Assembly (NCBI RefSeq): GCF_900113055.1
Contig: NZ_FONZ01000001.1
Span: forward strand, 682,001-746,000
Origin: Flavimobilis marinus
Lineage (GTDB): Bacteria; Actinomycetota; Actinomycetes; Actinomycetales; Cellulomonadaceae
Direction of reading: 5' to 3'
DNA: 64,000 bases
Below the pieces are notes generated by a model that was not told where the DNA came from, did not search any database, and saw only the letters and a program-made list of their open reading frames with translations. Positions 58,509-64,000 of this stretch are shown in pieces. How positions within the stretch are numbered: the stretch's first letter is position 1; every line of letters starts with the position of its first letter. Position numbers and translations under genes: made by a program.

Positions 58509-59761
58509 GCGACCACCGGCTCCGAGGTGCGCGGACTGGGCTGCCACGGCAGCCAGACGTCGACGACGTACCGGCCCTCGACCGGCCCCACGGTCGCGGT
58601 GCCGTGCAGGAGCGCGGCCCGCTCACGGATTCCGGAGGTCCCGCTCCCGGAACCGTGCGGGACGGCCGGCCCACCCGCCGTGGACGCGATCGGGTTGTCG
58701 ACCACGATCCGGACGCCGGACTCCGGCGAGGCCTCGAGGCTCAGCTCGACCTCGCCGCGCGGCGCGTGCTTGTGCACGTTGGTGAGCGCTTCCTGCACGA
58801 TCCGGTACACCGCACGGGCGAGAGTCGCCGACGCGGTCTGCCCGTCGGTCACGACGACGGTGGCGACCATGGCGCTGCCGGCCCGGCGGGACGCGGCGAG
58901 CAGCTCGGAGAGCCCGGCGAACGAGGACGCCGCAGGCGGGAGGGCCTCCTCCCCGAGAGGCTCGCCCGAGCGGAGCACGCCGATCAGCTCGCGCAGGTCC
59001 TCGAGGGCGCTGTGCGCGTCGACGCGCAGGGACTCTGCGACGGCCCGGACCGTGTCGTCGTCCGTTGTCGCCGCACGCAGCGCACCTGACTGGAGCGAGA
59101 TGAGCGCGAGCCTGTGCGCGAGGACGTCGTGGACCTCGCGCGCGAGCGCATCGCGCTCTTCCTGCCGGCTGAGCTCGCGCGCGAGCGACGCGGCGCGGTC
59201 GGCGTGGAGGCTGCCGGCCTCCGTCGCCCGGGCCAGCGACGTCCTGCTCGCCCGGTACAGACCCAGACCGAGGGGGGCTCCGACGCAGACGAGCCACAGC
59301 GCCGCGGCGAACCACCACTCCTGACCGACCACCTCGCCGCCCGAAGACGTGACGCTCCACAGCTGCTCCGCTGGGGGGCGAGCCGCGTCCCGCAAGACCC
59401 ACACGCCGGCGGCGACCGCGACCGCCACGACGAGGTACCACTCCTGGCGCAGCCGCCTGCGTGCCGCGAGCACGTACACCGCGACCAGGCCACCGAGCAC
59501 GTCGCCGCCGAGGGCGACCGCGAAGGCGCTCGAGGTCAGCGCGAGCGCCGTCGTGCTGCGGTGGCGGCGCGCGACGAGCCACGCGACGACGATGCTGGCT
59601 CCGAGTCCGAGGACCGGGAGGGCGCTGTCGCCGGACGGTGTACCCGAGGGGTAGCTGAAGCCGAGCGCGACCATCGAGCAGAACACGCTCGCCGCGACCA
59701 GGGTCGCCGTGCGCGTCCGAGGCGCGGCGGTGCGCGGCGCTCGCGCAGGGCTTCGGTCCAT
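58505..59761 (-). CDS. NarL-family sensor histidine kinase
   Basis: 418 residues. About five membrane helices fill the first 180 residues, with little periplasmic domain, so the sensor is intramembrane or cytoplasmic. The HisKA_3 dimerisation box REVHDVLAHRLALISLQSGAL carries phosphoacceptor His211. The HATPase_c domain has VQEALTNVHKHA (N box) and GTSGIRERAALLHG (G box). ATG 59761 is set by a leaderless promoter (TACGCT on the reverse strand, 6 nt upstream). It is coupled to its response regulator. The signal is unknown. Confidence 0.92.
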   Translation of the reverse strand: MDRSPARAPRTAAPRTRTATLVAASVFCSMVALGFSYPSGTPSGDSALPVLGLGASIVVAWLVARRHRSTTALALTSSAFAVALGGDVLGGLVAVYVLAARRRLRQEWYLVVAVAVAAGVWVLRDAARPPAEQLWSVTSSGGEVVGQEWWFAAALWLVCVGAPLGLGLYRASRTSLARATEAGSLHADRAASLARELSRQEERDALAREVHDVLAHRLALISLQSGALRAATTDDDTVRAVAESLRVDAHSALEDLRELIGVLRSGEPLGEEALPPAASSFAGLSELLAASRRAGSAMVATVVVTDGQTASATLARAVYRIVQEALTNVHKHAPRGEVELSLEASPESGVRIVVDNPIASTAGGPAVPHGSGSGTSGIRERAALLHGTATVGPVEGRYVVDVWLPWQPSPRTSEPVVA

Positions 59762-59767
59762 GGCGTC

Positions 59768-59773
59768 AGCGTA
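59768..59773 (-). promoter_or_regulatory. -10 element (TACGCT) of the histidine kinase gene, probably leaderless
   Basis: On the reverse strand TACGCT ends 6 nt before the ATG at 59761. Confidence 0.5.
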
Positions 59774-59913
59774 GGAGAAGCGGCTGACAGGCGGCATCAC
59801 CCGATCGGCTCCGGACGCTACCCGACCGGGCGATGTGGCCGGTGGACGCAAGGACGTGGGATGGCACCGGTGCGCCACCCCGGTGCACGAGCGAGACGGA
59901 ACGAGGACACACC

Positions 59914-60609
59914 ATGGCACGAGACCGACGGCACGACGCCCCTGCGCAGCTCCCCGGCGAAGGGCCGCAGTTCCCCCCGGTGACGCCGACGCCCGAGCCG
60001 CCGCGCCGGTCGTTCTTCGCGCGGCACAGGATCCTGACGGCCGTCCTCGTCGTCGTCGGCGTGGGCGTCGCCGCCTCGGTGGCCGGGGGCGGGGACGAGG
60101 CCGGGACGACGGCTGCGGCGCGTCCCACCGCGACGGTCGACGGCGCGGAGCCGGTCACGCCGCCAGAGCCTGGGGTCGACGACGCAGACGACCAGCCCGA
60201 GCCTGCCGAGGGTGCCCCCGGCGTCGGCGACCCCGTCCGGGACGGCAGCTTCGAGTTCACGGTCGTGGAGGTTGCCGACGGCGGGGACCGGATCGGGACA
60301 GCAGACTTCGGTGTCCGCGCGCAGGGCGCGTTCCTCCTGGTCACCGTCAAGGTCGAGAACGTCGGTGACGCGCCCCAGTACTTCTTCGGGGACAACCAGA
60401 CGCTCGTGGACGGCGAGGGCCGGGAGCACTCGGCCGACTCCGAGGCCGCCATCTACCTCGAGGACTCCGCGTCGCTGGCCGAGGAGGTCAACCCCGGCAA
60501 CACCGTGACGGGGACCGTCGTGTTCGACCTGCCCGCGAGCGCCGAGCCGGCAAGCCTGCGCCTGCACGACTCGGCGTTCTCCGGGGGCGTCGTCGTGCAG
60601 CTCGGCTGA
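59914..60609 (+). CDS. membrane-anchored DUF4352 (immunoglobulin-like) protein
   Basis: 231 residues. A cytoplasmic Pro-rich start (about 30 residues), one membrane helix (LTAVLVVVGVGVAASVAGG), a Thr/Pro/Glu-rich extracellular linker, then a DUF4352 domain (VGDPVRDGSFEFTVVEVADG ... GAFLLVTVKVENVGDAPQYFF ... VNPGNTVTGTVVFDLP). DUF4352 is an Ig-like extracellular domain of unknown role. The lone ATG follows an ACGAGGAC stretch. It diverges from the kinase gene (152 bp) and converges on the mutase gene, separated by a strong terminator. Confidence 0.82.
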   Translation: MARDRRHDAPAQLPGEGPQFPPVTPTPEPPRRSFFARHRILTAVLVVVGVGVAASVAGGGDEAGTTAAARPTATVDGAEPVTPPEPGVDDADDQPEPAEGAPGVGDPVRDGSFEFTVVEVADGGDRIGTADFGVRAQGAFLLVTVKVENVGDAPQYFFGDNQTLVDGEGREHSADSEAAIYLEDSASLAEEVNPGNTVTGTVVFDLPASAEPASLRLHDSAFSGGVVVQLG

Positions 60610-60615
60610 CCCGCA

Positions 60616-60660
60616 CGACCGGAGGGACCCACCCCCCTGCGGGGCGAGTCCCTCCGGTCG
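60616..60660. terminator. bidirectional terminator between the DUF4352 gene and the mutase gene
   Basis: Perfect 13-bp arms at 60616-60628 and 60648-60660 with a 19-nt loop lie between two convergent genes. The loop is C/G-rich. No T-run follows. Confidence 0.75.
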
Positions 60661-60672
60661 GACAGCGTGCGG

Positions 60673-62460
60673 CTACAGCCCCAGCGCGGTCCGCAGCTCG
60701 TCGCGGATCGCATCGAGCTTCTCGCGGGCGGCACGCCGCGCGGTGCCGAGGTCCTCGAACGACGCATCGGCGGCGACCGGCGCGACGACCTCGAGGTAGC
60801 ACTTCACCTTGGGCTCGGTGCCCGACGGCCGCACGATCACCCGGGTGTCGTCCGCGGCGATCAGCCGCAGCCCGTCCGTGGGCGGCAGGCCATCCGCGCC
60901 CTCGGCCAGGTCCACCACGGACACGACCGGGGAGCCACCAAGCGTCGCCGGCGGAGCGCTGCGCAGCCGGGCCATGGTCGACGGGATCTGCTCGAGGTCC
61001 GTGAACCGGGCCGAGAGCTGGTCGCTCACGTACAGGCCGTGCTCGCGTGCGAGGTCGTCGAGCGCGTCGACGATGCTGCGGCCCTGGGCCTTGAGCTGGT
61101 CGGCGAGCTGGACGAGCAGCAGCGCAGCGCTGATGCCGTCCTTGTCCCGGACGTGGATCGGGTCGACGCAGTAGCCCAGCGCCTCCTCGTAGCCGAACAC
61201 CAGGCCCGGCTCGCGGGAGATCCACTTGAAGCCGGTGAGCGTCGCCGAGTGGGCGTAGCCGTGCGCGGCAGCGATCTTGCTCAGGAGGCGCGAGGACACG
61301 ATCGAGTTGGCCATGCGTGCGCCGTCGGCAGGCGTGGTGCCCTGCGCGCGCTGCGCGACGGCCGCGCCCAGGAGGGCCCCGACCTCGTCGCCGTGCAGCA
61401 TGCGCCACCCGGTGTGCCCGGCCGAGCTGGGGCCCGGGTGGTACTCGGCGTGCGGGTCGCGGACGGCGAGGGCGCAGCGGTCCGCGTCCGGGTCGTTCGC
61501 CACGACCAGGTCAGCCTCGGTTTCGATGGCGTACGCGAGCGCGAGGTCGATGGCCCCGGGCTCCTCGGGGTTCGGGAAGGACACGGTGGGGAAGTCCGGG
61601 TCGGGCTGCATCTGTGCCTCGACGGGCAGGACGTCGGTGTAGCCAGCCGCTCCGAGCACGGTCATGATCGTCTCTCCGCCCACGCCATGCAGGGGCGTGT
61701 AGACGACCTTGAGGTCCCGCGGGGTGGTCGGGTCGGCGACCACGGCGAGGTCGATCACGCTCGCCCGGTAGCGCTCGGCGACGTCGTCGCCCAGGACGGT
61801 CCAGCCGGACTCGGCCCGAGGGACGTCCGCCACGGCACGGACTGCGCCGATGTGTCGCGCGATGTCCGCGTCGTACGGCGGCACGATCTGCGCGCCCCGG
61901 CCGGAGTCGGTGACGACCTGGCCGCCGAGGTACACCTTGTAGCCGTTGTCCTCCGGCGGGTTGTGGCTCGCCGTGACCATGACGCCCGCGTCGGTGCCGA
62001 GGTCCCGCACAGCGAACGCGAGCACGGGGGTGGGCAGGGCGCGAGGGAGCAGGTGCGCGTCCACGCCGGCGGCCGTCATGACCGCGGCGGTGTCACGGGC
62101 GAACGTCTGGGAGTTGTATCGCGCGTCGTAGCCGATCGCGACGCTGGGACGCTGCCCAGCGCGCGCCTCGAGGAGGAACGCGGCCAGACCCGCGGCGGCG
62201 CGGATGACGACCGCGCGGTTCATCCGGTTGGGTCCACCGGCCATGCGGCCGCGCAGGCCCGCGGTGCCGAACTGGAGCAGCCCGGAGAAAGCGTCCGCGA
62301 GGGCGTCCTGGGCGAGCGGCGCAGCCGGGTCCTCGAGGTCGATGTCGAGCAGCGTCTGCAGCTCGGCGCGCGTGACGGGGTCGGGGTCGTCCGCGATCCA
62401 CGTCGCCACGCGCTCGCGCAGCGCGTGGTCCGGTGCGAAGGGCTCGGGCTGCTGGCTCAT
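60673..62460 (-). CDS. PGM2-like phospho-sugar mutase, probably phosphopentomutase or phosphomannomutase
   Basis: 595 residues, alpha-D-phosphohexomutase family with four domains. The phosphoserine is Ser165 in TASHNPPEDNG. The magnesium loop DPDADR has Asp323/325/327, the sugar loop is GYEEALGY, and the phosphate loop RPSGTEPKVKCY. Its length and the N-terminal FGTAGLRG fit the PGM2-like subgroup, which includes human phosphopentomutase. In M. tuberculosis the gene beside punA is called pmmB. Coupling to purine nucleoside phosphorylase here (1-nt overlap) suggests conversion of (deoxy)ribose 1-phosphate to 5-phosphate for DeoC; mannose and glucose phosphates are alternatives. Confidence 0.9.
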   Translation of the reverse strand: MSQQPEPFAPDHALRERVATWIADDPDPVTRAELQTLLDIDLEDPAAPLAQDALADAFSGLLQFGTAGLRGRMAGGPNRMNRAVVIRAAAGLAAFLLEARAGQRPSVAIGYDARYNSQTFARDTAAVMTAAGVDAHLLPRALPTPVLAFAVRDLGTDAGVMVTASHNPPEDNGYKVYLGGQVVTDSGRGAQIVPPYDADIARHIGAVRAVADVPRAESGWTVLGDDVAERYRASVIDLAVVADPTTPRDLKVVYTPLHGVGGETIMTVLGAAGYTDVLPVEAQMQPDPDFPTVSFPNPEEPGAIDLALAYAIETEADLVVANDPDADRCALAVRDPHAEYHPGPSSAGHTGWRMLHGDEVGALLGAAVAQRAQGTTPADGARMANSIVSSRLLSKIAAAHGYAHSATLTGFKWISREPGLVFGYEEALGYCVDPIHVRDKDGISAALLLVQLADQLKAQGRSIVDALDDLAREHGLYVSDQLSARFTDLEQIPSTMARLRSAPPATLGGSPVVSVVDLAEGADGLPPTDGLRLIAADDTRVIVRPSGTEPKVKCYLEVVAPVAADASFEDLGTARRAAREKLDAIRDELRTALGL

Positions 62461-63284
62461 CAGAGCCGCCCGACGATCTGCGCGAGCAGCGCCGAGATGC
62501 GGGGCCCGGCGTCGCGGCCGGCCTCGATGACCTCCTCGTGCGAGAGGGCGGTCGCGGAGATCCCGGCGGCGAGGTTGGTGACGAGGGAGATGCCGAGGAC
62601 GTCGATGCCGGCCTGGCGGGCCGCGATGGCCTCGAGCGTGGTGGACATGCCGACCAGGTCCCCGCCCAGACGCCCGGCCATGCGGACCTCGGCGGGGGTC
62701 TCGTAGTGCGGCCCGCGGAACTGGACGTACACGCCCTCGGGCAGGGACGCGTCGACCTCGCGAGCGACGTCACGCAGGCGGCTCGAGTAGAGGTCCGTGA
62801 GGTCCACGAAGTTCGCGCCCTCGATGGGCGACGTCGCCGTGAGGTTGAGGTGGTCGCTGATCAGCACCGGGGTGCCGGGCGTCCAGTCCGGGTTCAGACC
62901 GCCGCAGCCGTTCGTCAGGATGATGCTGCGCACACCTGCGGCGGCGGCGGTGCGCACGCCGTGCACGACGCGGCGCACGCCGCGGCCCTCGTACAGGTGG
63001 GTGCGCGAGCCGAGCACGAGCGCGTGGCGGTCCGAGTCGCCGATGCGGATCGACCGGAGGGTGCCGACGTGGCCCTCGACGGCCGGAGCGCTGAAACCGG
63101 GGATGGAGTGGCTCGGGATCTCGGCGACGGTCTCGCCGATGAGCTCGGCCGCGCCGCCCCAGCCGGAGCCGAGGACGAGGGCGACGTCGTGCTGGGCGAC
63201 ACCCGTCTCTGAGGCGAGGAAGGCGGCGGCGTCGCGCGCGACGTCGAGAGGATCAGTGCTCGGGTCGTCGAGTGAGAGGGTCAT
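62460..63284 (-). CDS. punA: purine nucleoside phosphorylase (trimeric type)
   Basis: Splits inosine, guanosine and their deoxy forms with phosphate. The motifs GSGWGGAAELIGE (phosphate), TNGCGGLNPDW, QFRGPHYETPAEVRM and GISLVTNLAAGIS are plain. Length 274 marks the trimeric, mammal-like type found in Mycobacterium. ATG 63284 is 6 nt after TAGCCT on the reverse strand, so the message is probably leaderless. The stop overlaps the mutase start by one base. With add, deoC and the mutase it closes the purine branch of nucleoside use. Confidence 0.94.
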   Translation of the reverse strand: MTLSLDDPSTDPLDVARDAAAFLASETGVAQHDVALVLGSGWGGAAELIGETVAEIPSHSIPGFSAPAVEGHVGTLRSIRIGDSDRHALVLGSRTHLYEGRGVRRVVHGVRTAAAAGVRSIILTNGCGGLNPDWTPGTPVLISDHLNLTATSPIEGANFVDLTDLYSSRLRDVAREVDASLPEGVYVQFRGPHYETPAEVRMAGRLGGDLVGMSTTLEAIAARQAGIDVLGISLVTNLAAGISATALSHEEVIEAGRDAGPRISALLAQIVGRL

Positions 63285-63290
63285 GCTCCG

Positions 63291-63296
63291 AGGCTA
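63291..63296 (-). promoter_or_regulatory. -10 element (TAGCCT) of punA, probably leaderless
   Basis: On the reverse strand TAGCCT ends 6 nt before the ATG at 63284. The 86-bp gap to the divergent lpdA-like gene holds both promoters. Confidence 0.55.
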
Positions 63297-63358
63297 GCGC
63301 CCGGGCGGCACCGCGCCCTCGTGTGCCCACGGCGTTCGGCCCCGTGTCCGCATGTTGG

Positions 63359-63364
63359 CACAAT
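63359..63364 (+). promoter_or_regulatory. -10 element (CACAAT) of the lpdA-like gene, probably leaderless
   Basis: CACAAT ends 6 nt before the ATG at 63371. TTCGGC at 63335-63340 lies 18 nt upstream as a -35, the same set-up as for trpS. Confidence 0.5.
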
Positions 63365-63370
63365 GGTCAG

Positions 63371-64000
63371 ATGACCACCGCGAACCTCGACCGCCCGGCC
63401 GCCCGCATCGTCATCATCGGGGGTGGTCCCGGTGGTTACGAGGCAGCCCTCGTCGCGCGGCGGCAGGGCGCCGACGTCACGATCGTGGAGCGCCAGGGCA
63501 TGGGCGGGGCCGCGGTGCTGACCGACGTCGTCCCGTCGAAGACGCTCATCGCCACGGCCGACTGGATGACCATCGCGGCGCGCGCCGGCGACCTCGGGAT
63601 CTCGTTCGGTGCCGGTGCGCCGCAGCCCCGGGTGGACCTCGAGGCGGTGAACACCCGCGTGATGGCGCTCGCGGCCGCGCAGTCGGCGGACATCCGCGCG
63701 CGCCTCGAGCGCGAGGGTGTGCGCCAGATCGTCGGGACCGGGCGCGTCACGTCGCCCTCGACGGTCGTCGCGACCGCGCCGGACGGCACCGAGACGACGC
63801 TGGAGGCCGAGGCGATCCTCGTCGCGGTCGGGGCGACTCCGCGCGAGCTGCCCGCGGCGCGCCCGGACGGCGAGCGGATTCTCAACTGGACCCAGCTCTA
63901 CCGCCTGACGGCGCTGCCTGAGCGGCTGATCGTCGTCGGCTCGGGCGTCACGGGGGCGGAGTTCGCCGGGGCCTACAACGCGCTCGGCGTCGACGTCGTG
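63371..64000 (+). CDS. lpdA: LpdA-like NAD(P)H flavoprotein lacking the redox disulfide, N-terminal part
   Basis: The first 210 residues of a pyridine-nucleotide-disulfide oxidoreductase; the rest lies beyond the window. The FAD motif VIIGGGPGGYEAAL is near residue 14, and the second Rossmann motif VVGSGVTGAEFA is near residue 195. Where lipoamide dehydrogenase has the active CxxxxC, this has GGAAVLTDVVPSK: Ala48 and Val53 replace both cysteines. So it cannot be a lipoamide dehydrogenase. The M. tuberculosis LpdA (Rv3303c) shows the same loss and acts as an NAD(P)H quinone reductase. Its start fits a leaderless promoter and it is divergent from punA. Confidence 0.88.
   Translation, partial: MTTANLDRPAARIVIIGGGPGGYEAALVARRQGADVTIVERQGMGGAAVLTDVVPSKTLIATADWMTIAARAGDLGISFGAGAPQPRVDLEAVNTRVMALAAAQSADIRARLEREGVRQIVGTGRVTSPSTVVATAPDGTETTLEAEAILVAVGATPRELPAARPDGERILNWTQLYRLTALPERLIVVGSGVTGAEFAGAYNALGVDVV

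Overview
The window looks like core chromosome from a very GC-rich actinobacterium, most likely a member of the Cellulomonas/Micrococcales group. Pointers are the GTG/TTG starts, mycothiol biosynthesis (mshB), a SirA-type ferredoxin sulfite reductase, a small DUF3117 protein, a SigE/RseA/HtrA/TatB module and an actinobacterial-type DapD. The genus is an inference. I see no phage, insertion sequence, CRISPR array, rRNA or tRNA. Genes are packed tightly, often with 1-8 nt start/stop overlaps, and no gene-free stretch exceeds about 270 bp.

Layout, left half. 1-1945: the end of an FtsX-type permease and two ATPases of a MacB/LolD-like exporter. 1942-2898: an SDR oxidoreductase. 3166-8594: a peptide (Opp/Dpp) importer with a fused double ATPase. 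8606-9205: a PH-like membrane protein. 9371-14456: typA, mshB, a small membrane protein and a VanW protein. 14519-17279: an ACT-like protein, then pheA and tyrA. 17266-17824: two small reverse genes. 17865-23746: a reverse-strand sulfate assimilation operon (sirA-cysH-cysD-cysN-cobA/cysG), with fdxA diverging from it. 24273-30058: dapC, gltA, a lysozyme-like protein, and the divergent pair dapD/dapE. 30098-33743: a LOG-family protein, a FolP2-like protein, a DUF3117 protein and an M17 aminopeptidase. 33748-37527: an O-methyltransferase diverging from sigE-rseA-htrA-tatB.

Layout, right half. 37587-39814: trpS coupled to a 2H-phosphoesterase (RNA-ligase-like) gene, then a PaiB-like protein. 39880-43312: sdhCDAB on the reverse strand. 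43515-45874: mannose-1-phosphate guanylyltransferase and an M20 amidohydrolase. 46121-53178: a BMP-type nucleoside ABC importer running into cdd and deoA. 53178-55150: two DUF202 proteins, a C39-peptidase-like protein and an acidic protein. 55189-57818: add, deoC and a siderophore-interacting reductase. 57849-59761: a NarL-type response regulator and its kinase. 59914-63284: a DUF4352 protein, a PGM2-like phosphosugar mutase and purine nucleoside phosphorylase. 63371-end: a partial LpdA-like flavoprotein without the redox disulfide.

How the genes work together. The 46-63 kb part forms a nearly complete nucleoside import and catabolism route: importer, cytidine and adenosine deaminases, pyrimidine and purine phosphorylases, a mutase and deoxyribose-phosphate aldolase. 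The 17.8-23.7 kb part takes sulfate to sulfide. The DAP pathway genes dapC, dapD and dapE supply lysine and peptidoglycan precursor. gltA and sdh are TCA genes, and each has a Crp/GlxR-like palindrome upstream. As far as I remember it, the order from typA to tatB follows M. tuberculosis Rv1165-Rv1224, and trpS/sdh to lpdA follows the Rv3336c-Rv3303c area.

A recurrent theme is a -10-like hexamer ending 6-7 nt before the start codon, which suggests many leaderless mRNAs. Strong hairpins follow both substrate-binding-protein genes. No obviously novel large system is present. The best leads are the ACT-like PheA neighbour, the DUF202/C39-like trio, a possible AUC start codon and the regulatory sites.
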